In this document: in pieces, positions 10,774 to 23,510 of the stretch
Position numbering within the stretch: position 1 is the stretch's first letter
Layout: every line of letters starts with the position of its first letter
Assembly: GCA_963422465.1 (NCBI GenBank)
Contig: OY730171.1
Location: 496,001 to 560,000, forward strand
DNA: 64,000 bases
Direction of reading: 5' to 3'
Source: Lichina pygmaea
Taxonomy: Eukaryota; Ascomycota; Lichinomycetes; Lichinales; Lichinaceae
Notes under the pieces: model-generated
The model's input: the letters and a program-made list of their open reading frames with translations, nothing else
Databases searched by the model: none
What the model was told of the DNA's origin: nothing
Made by a program: the position numbers and the translations under genes

Positions 10774-13700
10774 TCAACAGTCTTTCAGGTAGTTGCTTGG
10801 AACGAGACCAGGTCGACCGTTCTTGCCCACCACTTCTGCTTCCCACCATCCGTCGTCTTGGTGCCGGAGGATGACGAGGATGTCGCCCTTGGCGAAGCTG
10901 AGCTCCTCGGGGATGGCTGCCGAGTACGCGTACACAGCTCGTGCTAAACAGAGAAAGAAGAACACTTGTCAGCTCCAGAGGAAGATACGCAAACTTCTGC
11001 AGGGCGAAGATAAGAGACAGGAGCACTCCACTCACAATGATGCAGGATGAGCCTTCCGTCAGCCGTGAACTGCTGTCCGCTGTTGATGCTACGGCTGCGT
11101 ACTCGAGTGTCGGTCGAGGCCGGTACGACCTGTCGTTGCGCGCTGTGGTTGTCCCTGCTGCTGGTCCTCCCGTAGTAGCTGACTGGCCTCGCGTTGTTGC
11201 CTTGCGGGGCCGGCGCGTAGTGCTGCAGGTCGTACGACTGGTCAGGAGCTCGAGACAACTGTAACTGGTTGTTGGCCGGTACATCGGCGCTGCCGCCCCG
11301 ACGGACATTCTCCGCTTGAGGGTTGTACTTCCCAAAGTAGCCATGGTCGGAATCGCGCTTCTGGGGCGAGAGGGATTGCGACTGTCCCCTGCCCGCCCGC
11401 GGATGCGGGTTTGGCGATAGGGAGCGGTATCCCTGACGCCGATCATCGTACGCCGCTGGTCGTGGCGACACGCTGCGCTGCGGATGAGGCGACGTGGCGC
11501 GCGGTAGGTCGTGTGCCTCGCCACTGCCACCACGCGTCCTTGGCCGTGGTTGAGACCGAGCTTGGACGGGCGCTTGTCGCGTCGAGGCCGCAGAGGGTGT
11601 CGGCTCCCCGAACATGCTCTGGCGTTGGTCTAGATATTTTTGGCGCGTCTTCTGCATCTGAGCCGACGTGAACGCCGGGGCCGGCAGGTCCAGCTTCTTT
11701 GCTGGCTGATCGTACGATGGTGGCGGGGTAGCTCGCCGAGGCATCGGGGAAGGTGGAGCGGCCTTGGACAACGCCGTCGGCGTAGCCTGAGCCGACGATG
11801 GTGCTGGAGTCTGCAGGCCGTGGTAGTGATCTGCTGACATGCGCTTCGACGAGGGCTTTCCGACGCCCTTCAGCTCGGCCAGCGCCTGAGCGATAGGGTC
11901 GAGCTCCTGTTGGGGCTGGCCCTTCTGCGCCCGGGCCGTGGCGCTCGACCATTCATCGGGTGACGCCACGTCGAAGACGTTGTTCCCGACGTTGAGCTGG
12001 AAGTTCGCACGTGGATCTGCTGGCTCAGGGCTGTGGCTCTGGCGGTCGTTGCCCAGCAACATGGATTGCCTCTCGCCGCCACGAATGGTTGACGGCCGCA
12101 TCGGACCATCGCGCCCGGCCTGACCCGTACGGGTCACGGAAGTAGAGAACCCGGCTCCCCGGCTTGCGGACGGGGCGGTGACGGCCGCATGCTCGATGGC
12201 CCGGTTCTCCTTTTCGTGCTTGCTCTTTCGCCTGAAGGGGCTGTGATTCTGGAAGAAGCCACTCTTCTTCTTTTGAAGCTGATTGTCGAGCGGCGTTGCC
12301 GGTGCTACCGCGACCGGGACCTGCTTGGTCGGGGACTGCTTCCCGCTCACCACCTCGTAGCTCGAGAAGGACGTCGGATTGGAGCAGTCGCTCTGGGAGT
12401 CCCTGCTCATCGGCCGCGCCGGACTCGCCGCCGAGCTGCGGTCCGACGGCGGCGCGGTCCGGCAATACATGGTCATGCCGTCCATGGGGTACTCGTTGTG
12501 CGGAACCTTGGGCAGCTGATCTTGCTGTATCGTGACCTGTCCAGTTGGCGCGTTCTGGTACCCTGCCGGTAGCTGTTGCGCCTTGGCCGGTAGCGCCTTC
12601 TGAGGCGTCATCGTTCTCTCTCGGCTTGGCGGCGTGTACGGGTCATGTTGGGGACCTTCGCGCCCAAAGGCCGGTTGTGGATCATGGTGGGACTCGAACG
12701 CCGACGATTGTGGTGACGAGGTCCGGAAGGCAGGATTGATCGTCCGCGGAAACTGGGCGACCGAGTAGGCCTCGTCGTCCGACGTGTCGGATTGCGAGTC
12801 GTTGACGTCGCCTCGGCAGAAGTTGATGTACTTGGGCGCATCCGGGATCTCTTGCCCCGTACCCCGGTCCCGAATGAAGCCCGCGATGTCTTTTTCGACC
12901 TCGCAGTTCTCGAGGGAGAGACGGATCTTTTCGCACGACTGGCGCCAGGTTAGCATCCTTCGCCGCGGAGTAGAAGAATGACCAAACCTACAGCATCGTC
13001 GCTGACGCACACGGTAGACGCGATATTGGCAAAGCTCCACAGACTGTTCTTCATGAAGTCTAGCCTCTCCTCTTCCAGGTCTTGGAATTTCTGTAAGGGA
13101 AAGAACAAATCAGCTGGGATCACCTTCAAGTCTGTTTCGAAGTACGCTCACATCGCAAGCAGCCTTCCACTCGCGGTTCCATCGAACCGTGGTCTCTTCC
13201 AAAGCCTTGATTGCGTTCTCATAGTCGTAGTTCGATGTAGCAAGATGGATCTGAGTCTTCTCCAATTTGGCTTTGTTCTTTCTCTCCTCCTGGCCCATGA
13301 CCATGTGGCCCTGGGCCAGGTAGCCCTTGATGCGGAGACAGTCTTGTTCGTACCGGTCTCGTGTCTAAGAGCATATCAGAGCAGCTTCGACGAAGAGGTC
13401 GGTCTCGATCGCGCTGACCTTGTTGACAGCTTGGGCTTGTTGAACCTTGACCTTCAGGAGTTTCTCGATTCCGTTCTGCACGATCTTTCGACGCTCTTTC
13501 ATGCCTCCCCCGTGGGCCGCCAGCGGCTCCTCGAGCTCGCTCTTCATCTGATGCGCAATGTTTTGATGAGCCTTGGCCATGGACTCCAACTCCCCTCGGA
13601 CCGTGTCCAGCGAGGAGCGGAGAGAGCCCGATTCGGACGAGCCGAGTGGCTTGCGACACAGGGAGAACAGTTTGCGGGCATATTCATCTTCGATAGCCGC

Positions 13701-13965
13701 TCGTGCTGAGATCATTCTCGTTAGCCCACCAACTTTTTGCTCGAGCCTGACAAGCTTCGTCACTTACAGCCGTAAAATGCCTTCACCTCATCCGAAGTCA
13801 CTTTGGCATTGTGCATTCGCTCGAGCAGCGGTGAAACCCCGGCATCCTCCTTTCCCCAGAAGTTGTTTGCAACTGACTCTGTTAGCAGACGAGCGCCTCG
13901 ATCCGATTCGGAAGGGACTAACATGATAACGACACTGCTGGGGCATCCTGAGCTGCTGCGAGCAT
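10774..13965 (-). CDS. F-BAR/SH3 cytokinesis protein of the Cdc15/Imp2 family
   Basis: Membrane-bending scaffold that organises the actomyosin ring and septum in fungi. Exons 13965-13923, 13872-13768, 13705-13419, 13364-13152, 13090-12992, 12938-11036 and 10943-10774 give 939 aa. The N-terminus reads ...SLSFANNFWGKEDAG, then LLERMHNAK and AAIEDEYARKL, the F-BAR signature; the F-BAR domain runs to about residue 270. A 600-residue Ser/Pro/Gln-rich disordered middle follows, rich in potential phosphosites. The last 60 residues are an SH3 domain (ARAVYAYSAAIPEELSFAKGD, DGWWEAEV, GLVPSNYL). The intron ending in exon 6 has a perfect GCTAAC branch site. Length and layout fit Cdc15 orthologues; whether it is the Cdc15- or Imp2-type paralogue cannot be told. 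It is divergent from NOT1. Confidence 0.88.
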
Positions 13966-14644
13966 GATGCCTAGACGACAGGGTTCGCCTGTCACGACTT
14001 GACCGTCTTGGCAGAATTTGACAGCTCCTTCCCCAATCTTCTTCGGAGGAATGAAGAACGGCTATTTGCCACCGATAGATACAGTGAGTACGAGGTAGAG
14101 AATGTATTACTTTGGCGGTGTTGATCGTGACTGCGTCCCATGTTCAATAAGAGGAGGCGTTGCCCCTGACAATGTTTGTTGATAAGTCACCACGGCAACC
14201 ATCACGTGCTTCCGATCGCTGAGCCGAGGGGCAAGCGGGAATTACTCCAGAGCACATAACAACAATCTCAGACCGAGTCTGGTGACCAATCAACGCAAAA
14301 AAGTCTTTACACTTTTGATGCACGTAGAATTCACATCACAACACGTGATGGTGTCATTAGTAAGCCATGTCCATGCTTATATAATCTATAAGCACGCGCA
14401 TCGAAAGAGCCTCATCGGCTATTCGAAATTTGGCCCAAGGTGATCTAGAGCGAGACGGCAAGAGCAATCACACGGGACTCAATTCACCAGAACATTGTCA
14501 TCGTCGTCAAGAAGATGCATCTCCATTCGCCCACAGGCATCTTCTTCAGTCAGATCCTATCTGTTTACCAATGTTCTGCCGTTTCCGCGGAAGGATGAGC
14601 TGGTGTCCACATACTTGCTCAGTTTGATCTTTGTCCGTCACCGG
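13966..14644. promoter_or_regulatory. Divergent promoter region between Cdc15-like gene and NOT1
   Basis: About 680 bp separates the two start codons. It contains a CCAAT-type box (near 14286), a CACGTG E-box (about 14343-14348) and a TATATAA sequence near 14378. No coding frame with family features is seen. Confidence 0.45.
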
Positions 14645-17600
14645 ATGTTTGCGGTGAGGGTGACAACCGGAGGCCGCACCTGCCCTTGCCCCCTCCAGGC
14701 GCGATTTCCAAGAGCGCAAGTCGACATCTTTTCTTGGAAGTGATCACTGAGGCTTCCTTGCCCACAGACGGACTGGGTGTAAATATCAGGGTGGCCAGCG
14801 TGGCTGTCCGGCTCGGAGCCACGCCTCTACCTGTTCCCCACTGTCCGCCCAGACCTCTCGTACCTCATCGGGGGCGCTGAGCCTCGCTCAGAGCCCTCAC
14901 GCTGGATCGCAGCAGCTTCAAAGTACTGGGCTGCTGTGTACCGCGCATATAATCCACCACGCCCGCCTCACAGCCCTTCCCGTTGTTCTCCGCCGCAGCT
15001 TCGACCACCGCATCTCAAGGAGGAGGAGGTGGGAGTGGTGGCGGCGGAGGGACGACTCGTGCAACTCCCTTTACTCCTTCCCCGTCGATTACGAATACCA
15101 GCACACAGCTGAGCCCAACTTCCAACTCCCTCTCGAACAGCACCCTGTCAAGCGGCAACAATCAGGCCGGACAGCTTTCAAAGATAGTTATTGCTCAGGT
15201 GTTCCTGCTCTTGAGTACGATCAAGGAAGACAAAGACCGATCCAGGTGGGACTCTCAAGTAGAGCAGATCCGCAAGGTGCGTTTTGTGAAATGAACATCC
15301 CGAGCTGAGTGCGACGTGGGTACTTTGGCGTTTGAGTCAGACCTCAATTCACTCCCACGTGCTGAAATTGTTTTTGCCCCTTTCTTGAACATCGCTGATC
15401 AATTAACAGCTCATTGAATCCCACGGCATGGAAGTGTTCTCCAAGTATTTCCGCCGGTTGGTCGTAGGCAACGCGCCTCAAATTTTCCCTGGCATCAACA
15501 AGCCGGTCGAGAACCCCGGAAACTATCCCTTGCTCGTGAGCGAGATTCGAAAAGTAACGCAGGATCCCGATCAGGCTCGTCGAATCGCCGAATCCATCGA
15601 TACCTCGGATGGTGATCTTTTCAAAGACTTTGACCTGTCCACTTTCATAGACCATTTCAAACTAGGCCCCGTCGACAAGACCCTTCTGGCCTTGGCGTTC
15701 AAGAGCACATCAAGGCCAGATCTACGCAGCAAAGGTTGGTACCACCCCGGTCCGATCGGCTCGCCCGTTTCCGTTGACTGACGTTGATCTCGCCGTAGCG
15801 GATGCCATCTTGTCGGACAACTTCCGCCGCCTGGTCGAGGCCCTGGCTTCGTCGCCGAGGGACGGCGAAGCTTCCGATGTTCCGTCGCCTCTCGTGATAA
15901 GGGTCCTGGATGCTCTCGCGCAGAACCCACCACCGGCTTTGGACGACGATACCCAGGCGCGACTGGCTCACGCGATACGATTCCGCTATCAGAACGCACC
16001 AGGTGGGATACCGATAGAGGTATCGATGGCCCTACAACTCCTGGACGTACTCGTGGGGAGGCGAGGGCTCGCGTGGGCCTTGCGACGTGCCGGTCCATCC
16101 GCCACTCACGGCATTCAGACGTGCAAGGAGCTGCTGCAATCTGCCAGCGGCGGCCGACCCGACGACGAAGATGTTGCGCGGGCGTTACTGTTCACAATTA
16201 CATCGCCGAGCTGGAGCTTATACAACCCCACCGTCCTCGTCACGGCACTTCGCGAGTCCGCACTCACACAGAATGTCGATTGGCAAGGCGTCGTGAAGGG
16301 CCTGGACCGCGACGGTCTCCACGTCGACGAAGACCGATTTCTGTCGTTGTACAACGCCCTGCTACCCGTTGCCATTGATGATGGCAGGTTCGATCTTCAG
16401 TCGCTCTGGGGCGGCGAATGGCGAAACTCGGACACCCATCTTTCATTCTTGGCCGCCTTCGTTCGCTCACATCCGGACAAACTAGCCCTCGCGACCGTCC
16501 CCCGCCTGCGTTATGCCTTCACCGTCGCAGACTTCGAAGACGCCCCCGACGACGGCCAGGAACTCGCCGCAAAGGTGATTAACCGGCCCTTGGTCTCGCT
16601 GGATGCCGTCGCGGCGCTCTTCGACCTGGTCTTGCGTACGTCGGATACGTGGGCGAACCCGGCCGGTCAACGGCTCCTCCAAGAGATCGGACAGACGAAC
16701 GGGGACGTCTTTGTGTGCGCCGCCATGAGCGTTCCGAAGCCCTGGACCGAGATGCAGCAGGAAATCGTAACGGGCATGTTCTACCCGTTCCTGCTCAAGC
16801 AACATGCCACCTACGATCTCGTTCTTCACTGCGCATGGAAGCGTGACAAGCAATGGGTGGCGACGAGGCTGGTGGAGGCTCACGCTCAGGATCCGATGCA
16901 GCTGCCGATGCTCCTCGACCATGCACAGAAACATCGGTGGCTCAAGGAACTCGTGACGTTGCTCAACGGGCTCGGGCTTGACCTGGCCGCGCTCGCCCAT
17001 CGTCGCGGAATCCTGGACATCGGGCAATGGGCGTACGCGAACGCGGAGAGGGACCGCGAAGAGTTTGCGAAGGCCATATCGCGATTCATTCAAATCAAAG
17101 CGGAGGACGAGCTGAAGACGATGAGGAAAGAGCAGACTACACCGAGGACAATCAGCCTAGCGGTCAGGACCGTTCGAGCCTTGTCGCAGATCTTGGAAGA
17201 GTTGCTGCTGGAGGAACGGGTCGACGAATTGGCGGTCGTTGCACGACTGACCATCCAGGTCTACCCGCGGCTTATCAACTACGGTCAAGGCTTCGACGAC
17301 ATCATCGACGCGAACGACGAGCAATCCAAGACCTTTCCTGACAACGTGGACGAGATGATGCGCGAGCACTACAAGGCCATGTACGGAAACGAGCGCCACG
17401 TGTCGGATATCGTCGAGGCATTACGAACGTACAAGTACTCCCAGGACCCGACGAGCCAGGATCTCTTTGCGTGCATGATCCATGGCCTATACGACGAGTA
17501 CAGCTGCTATCAGGATTATCCCCTCGATGCGCTGGCGACCACGGCTGTTCTCTTCGGTGGGATCATCAAGTGCGGCTTGGTAAGCGGTGTCCCCCTTCGG

Positions 17601-20600
17601 GTCGCCCTCGGCATGGTGCTTGAGGCGCTGCGGAACTTCGAGCCTGGATCGTCCATGTTTAAGTTCGGCCTTCAGGCGCTGTTGCATTTCTGCAACCGCT
17701 TGCACGAGTGGCCACCGTATGCCAGTTGCTTGCTGCAGATCCCCGGGCTCGAGGGCACTGATGCATACCGCATCGCCGAGGAAGCCGCGTCTAAGGCGGC
17801 CGAGCAGTCGGGCACCGATGATATGGTCGATGGCGCCTTCGATCAGAATGGTCTGTCGGATGGCATACCAACGACGAATGGCCACATCTCCGACCAACTT
17901 ACTCAAGGCTCCAGCATGCCGCCGTTCAACTCGATCTACGTCGACCCACCAGCGTCTACCGATTACTTCGAGGATCCCTCCGAAGAAATACAGGATGGGG
18001 TTCTTTTCGCGCTGAATAACATCTCGGAGCAAAACCTCTCGCTGAAGATGCAGGATCTGACGGAGAACCTGCACGGGAAACATTTCGAGTGGTTCGCTGG
18101 ATATCTCGTCGAGGAGCGTGCCAAAGTACAGCCAAACTTCCACAAGCTGTACCTGGATATGCTCAACCTCTTTTCGAGCAGGGGTCTGTGGGACGAGGTC
18201 CTCCGGCACACGTACGTCAGCGTCATACGAATGCTGAACGCTCAGTCGACGCTGGAGTCCTCTGTTGAACGTTCATACCTGAAGAACCTTGCGGGCTGGT
18301 TGGGTTCACTAACGCTCGCGAGAGACAAGCCGGTCAGGTTCAAGAACATATCCTTCAAGGATCTGTTGGTGGAAGCTTACGACACCCAGCGTTTGATCAT
18401 CGTCATTCCCTTCACGTGCAAAGTTCTGGCTCAGGCGAGTAAGTCGATCGTCTTCAAGCCACCAAACCCTTGGTTGATGGAGATCGTTGGGCTCCTTATC
18501 GAGCTCTATCATTTCGCAGAGCTCAGGTTGCAGCTCAAGTTCGAGATCGAGGTCGTGTGCAAGGATTTGGGGCTGGACCATCGGACGGTGGAACCATCTT
18601 TCTCTCTTCGCGATCGGCCCCGTCCCGATGAGGAGCTGTCCGGTCCGACCCTCCCAGATGGACTTGACGCCTTCGAGGACCTATCGTTCCCGGGAATCGG
18701 ACGCGGTAGCGCTCGGAGCCAAAGGTTTTCGCCCAACGCAATGACCGCGGCATTGCCTGATATCAGCGGCATGCTCGTGTATCCGCCCACTTCCAACACC
18801 AGTATCAACCGAGAGACTCTCAGGTACATTGTCGAAAACGCGGTGCGGAAGGCCATCCAGGAGATCATCTCCCCGGTCGTGGAACGTTCTGTCGGCATTG
18901 CGGCCATCGCAACAGCCCAGCTCATTCACAAGGACTTTGCCATGGAGTCGAACGAGGACCGAGTTAGGCAGTCTGCGTACACGATGGTCAAGGCCCTCGC
19001 GGGGAGCCTGGCTCTTGTCACCTGCAAAGAGCCGCTCAGGATGAGCATGACCAACAACATCAGAGTCCTGTCCGCCGAAGTCGACGAGCAAGCTCTTCCG
19101 GAAGGTGCGATCTTGATGTGCGTGAACGACAACCTGGACATGGCGTGCGGTATGGTGGAAAGCGCGGCGGAGCAGCGAGCGATGCCGGAGATCGAGGAAA
19201 ACATCGAGCAACAGCTTGTGGCCCGGCGTCAGCACCGTGCAGACAGGGGCTCGGAACCCTTCGTGGACCCCATCGTCAACCGCTGGGCCTTCTACATCCC
19301 GGAACCCTACAAACAGTCTCCGAATGGCTTGAACAAGGATCAATTGGCAATTTACGAGGCCTTTGCTCGACAAACCCATATCGCCCCATCACACGAGAAG
19401 ACATCCTCGACGGACAGCGGGCGCCAGACGGCCAGCGACGTACTTCAAGACCAGTTTCCTGCGATTCCGCTCCTGCCTACGCCAGCAGAACCACCTGCTC
19501 TTCCATACGACGCACCTCAGCAGCAGCAGCAGCAGCAGCAGCAGCTCCAGCGGGCTCAGCCACCACACCTTCTGCCTTCACAGCTCAACGGGTTCGCCCA
19601 ACCCAAGACGATTGGCGACCAGATACAGGATTATCTGTTTGACCTGCAGCGTGCGACGAAGGAGGCCGTCGCTCATCATCTGAGCGAGCTCCCGCCGACG
19701 AACGCGGTGTTCGAGATTTACCAGAGGCTGCTCCGTTTCATTGTCATGTCGCCACATCGGGATGAACTAGCCTTGGCAACGGCGAAACAGACCTACGATT
19801 CACTCTTTGCCCACACTGAGCGGACCGTGGAGGTTGAGATCCTCGTCCAACTGCTGAAGGAGCTTTGCGATTTGGTTGCCCTCACGGCCAGAGAATTGAC
19901 GATCTGGTTCAGCAAGCTGGAGGAAGAGCCTGCGTTCAACGTTCAGGCCACCGTCGGCCTGCTCGGCGCCGGCCTGTTGGACCTCAAGCGCGTTGACGTC
20001 ATGACGAGCAAAGCGCTTCAGCAGCACAACCCCGGCGCTCTCGAGTTCCTGGTCGGACTGATGAGTGAGACTGTCTTCACCGACCGGCCAACGGCCCTGA
20101 GAGCCGACTTCGCCAGTAGCCTCGAGGTGGTAGAGCAATGGCTAGTTCAAGATCCGAGTATATCGCCTGCAGCACAGCTCGTTCAGAAGCTGCGAGAAAG
20201 CGGCATCCCCGAAGTGGTCGACAGGGGCCCCGACCAGCAGTCGCTGCTACGACGTCGGCAGATCGAATATACGTTCTCTGAATGGACCCGACTGTATCAT
20301 CGCACGGGCACAACGGAGAAGGCCAACGCGTCTTTCATCGCGCAGATCCATGATCAGGGGCTCATGAGCAACCAAGAGGAATCATGCCTGTTCTTCCGCA
20401 TCTGCCTCGAGGTGGCGGTTGACGCGTACGAAGAGACCAGGGACGAGACGCAGACTCCGTTTGGAGAATCGTACATCTACCTTGACTCTTTGGCAAAACT
20501 GATCGTCTACCTGGTGAGGTTCAAGGAGCAGACGTCCGAGAGCCAGCACAGCAGCAAAGCAGCCTATCTCGACTCTATCCTGTCCTTCATGGTGCTCCTC

Positions 20601-21908
20601 CTGAACCATCACCACGTCATGCGCGGCGAGGCTTTCAACCAACGGGCCTTCTTCAGGCTATTCTCCAGCTTCCTGTGCGAGCTCGAGATGCTTCACAGGC
20701 ACTTCGCCGATCACGAGGAGATTATGCTGATCGTCGGCAAGACCTTCATGGCCCTACAACCGACACACTTCCCAGGCTTTGCCTACGGATGGCTCTCGCT
20801 CGTCGCACATCGATACTTCTTGCCCTTCATGCTGCTCTTGTCTGACCAAGCGGTAAGTCGAGCAATTCTTGTCTGTGGGTGACATCTTGCTGATCAGTTT
20901 TAGGGCTGGGACTCGTACGCCACGATCGTCGAGACAATGTTGACATACGTCGGCGATATGTTGAAGTCGGTCACGATCTCACGAACGACGAAGGATCTGT
21001 ATCGAGGCGTTCTGCGGATACTGCTCATGCTCCATCACGACTTTCCCGAGTTTCTGGCCGAAAATCACTACAGGCTCTGCGGGGCAATCCCAGCACATTG
21101 CACGCAACTGCGCAATCTGATCCTCAGCGCCTATCCCTCCTCGTTCCCCGAACTGCCCGATCCCTTCACGGCGGGTCTCAAGGTCGACCGCATCAACGAG
21201 ATCAGAACGTCGCCGACCGTCGCTGGTAACTTTGAGGATGCGATCCGAGAATCGGGGGTCAAGCATTTCATCGACATGGCGTCCGAGGGAAGGCAATCAG
21301 AGGAGCACGTGGCCAAATTTGCGGACAGAATCTCAACCCCAACCAAACAAGAGACCGGAGTTGCTTTTATTCCCGTCAACGTCAACGTCGGTCTTGTCAA
21401 CGCGCTGGTGCTCTACATCGGCACCCGTGCGATCGCGTCGGCGACCCAGAAGGGCGGTCCCACCTTCGTGCAGGAGTCCCCCGAGGTCACTTTCCTCGTT
21501 CAACTCACGCACAAGCTCCGGGCCGAGGCGCGATACTATCTCATCAGCGCGATCGCCAACCAGCTGCGGTATCCCAACAGCCACACTCACTACTTCAGCT
21601 ACGCGCTGCTGTTCCTCTTCGACAGCGAACGGAACGATCAGCCCGAGACCTACATCCGGCAGCAGATCACTCGTGTCTTGCTGGAGCGACTGATTGTGCA
21701 TCGTCCCCATCCGTGGGGCCTCATCATCACCCTTCTCGAGCTCTTGAAGAATCCTCGTTACGCCTTCTGGGATTTGCCATTCATCAAATCCGCTCCTGAG
21801 GTATGGCTCGTGCGTGCTGCATCGGTGCCGGGCTTTGCTGACGCTTACTCCTAGATCGAACGTCTCTTCGGTGCTTTGTTCCAGCACATCAACCAATCAC
21901 CCCGCTAG
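14645..21908 (+). CDS. NOT1: CCR4-NOT complex scaffold subunit NOT1
   Basis: Central scaffold of the cytoplasmic deadenylase complex that binds CAF1/CCR4, CAF40/CNOT9 and NOT2-NOT3/5. Exons 14974-15276, 15410-15734, 15799-20852, 20904-21800 and 21855-21908 are well supported. A proposed first exon 14645-14653 (ATG TTT GCG) gives 2213 aa. The 14974 exon has no in-frame ATG and a stop just upstream, so an upstream coding exon is required, but its identity is uncertain. Visible parts: N-terminal KIVIAQVFLLLSTIKEDKD and HGMEVFSKYFRRL; MIF4G-like CAF1-binding region from about residue 950 (KHFEWFAGYLVEERAK, PNFHKLYLDML); CNOT9-binding DUF3819 region (about 1215-1370, LRYIVENAVRKAIQEI); a poly-Gln run near 1452; and the C-terminal NOT1 superhelical domain ending in IERLFGALFQHINQSPR. 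Confidence 0.92.
19518..19544 (+). repeat. (CAG)9 poly-glutamine run in NOT1
   Basis: Nine in-frame CAG codons encode Gln in a Pro/Gln-rich linker between the CNOT9-binding region and the C-terminal domain of NOT1. Likely length-variable and structurally tolerated. Confidence 0.85.
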
Positions 21909-23510
21909 CCATATCGACCTCCCGTCGAATCTCCTCGTTCATCTTCCATCATCTGTCGGATCACCGACTTGCTGGGACTGCTCTTACATGTGTCATCCTA
22001 TAGGGTGTCATTCCTCTTCGTGCTCGCCCCTCGACCTTCCCCTGCTCTGCCCGAATTCTGTCACTCCTTCTACGTCTTCAACTCCCCCCTTTCTTGCCCG
22101 CTCCAGCGAACGAGGGCGAGGTCTTACGTGGCATATCGTTCTTCTTTTACATAAAGTCATGTTGTGCATGGCACAGGAGGTTGAAGGACGGCCACGGCCG
22201 AGTCTTGCCATCTATTTCTTTCTCATACTTCTCCCCCGTGTCTTTTACCACTGCATCTTCCACTTTAGCCTAGCTCAGCGGTGAAACGTGAAGAATGGGG
22301 TTGTGACTGTGACTGTGATCCGGACGTGATTCCTTAGCCTATGGGTCTCATCTTCCCAGGGAAAACAGCACGACAAGAGAAGGAGTGCCGGGAAGGAGGA
22401 CCAAGGTGCATCGGCGTGTTTCTCTTCACAATACCTTCTTGCGCGCCTCTCACGGTCCAGAGGACAGAAAAATCGTCCCCACAATCTCTCTTGAACTGTG
22501 CTGTATTTGACTGTATCATATCGATGCTTATCGGGGTTCTCTTTCTACTCCTGAATCTCAAGTACTGCCAGGTCGTCTGCGCGGACGCGCTGGTACACCT
22601 CGATGGCAGTCTCCCGGGGCATCTTCTGCCGCAACAACAACCGGCTCCGTCATTTCGCTCCGGTGCTCGTCGACTCCTCAGGCAGTGAGTCGTCAGCAAC
22701 ATCGCGAGGCCCACGACCAACGACTTCCGCAGCAATGGTCTACGCACAGGTCTTTCCGTGACGATGCCGTGAGCACTGTTCATGTTTCTCCATCCCCGTT
22801 CCTCTGGCCTACATAGCCCAAGTACCCACAACAAACTGTCTGAAACAGAAGCACAAGTGTCCAGGAGGATTGTGTGCCCCGCACGATGCTACGTTGTTCG
22901 AGCGACAGTGCGCTGACGAAGACAAGTCGTATGCCGTTCACGTTCCGCATATCCTTAAGAGAACCTACGGTATCAGGGGTGGATGATGGCTGTGACTATT
23001 TTCCTCAACTGTCCAGCGCCACAGATCCGGAAACTGAACTGTCTAGGATGTGACAGATTCATCCCTTCTCGCTGCACGATCAAGGCAGCTGTGGTGGAGC
23101 GCTTGAGACGAGCAAAGACCTGAAAAAGGGATGATCGTGAAAGTACTTGATGGCATCTAAAACAGCTTGCGGGACAACGGGTATCTTCACTTTCTTTCGT
23201 AGCTTCTCATGTCGTAAAACACTCCCCTCCTCGGGGCACGGAGCTGTTCAGACAACGATACGTTATCTCTGGTACTCCTTTCCTGTCTCTCCGCGCCGTT
23301 GCGTATCTCTGCGTATCCAATAACCCGCCGATCCAAACCCCGTGTTGTTCATGCCCCTCCGAAACTCTCCCAACGCCAGCATACGACAAGAAAGAAAGAA
23401 AGGAGGAATCATAGGGGGTTTTCGAGAAATGAAACAGGGAAAATGAAACAGGAAAAACAACACAGGCGACGATAACGGAGGGAGAGGAAGGGAAGGGAGA
23501 GACATGCTAA
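21909..23510. other. Convergent intergenic region (NOT1 / NDC80)
   Basis: About 1.6 kb between two gene ends. It is pyrimidine-rich just after NOT1 and purine-rich before the NDC80 stop, as expected for 3' UTRs. Frames here are short and show no family features. Nothing else is recognised. Confidence 0.55.

Noticed and set aside
10667-12465. Long alternative frames over the F-BAR protein's disordered middle
   Set aside because: They lie in other phases of a well-supported exon and have no family features.
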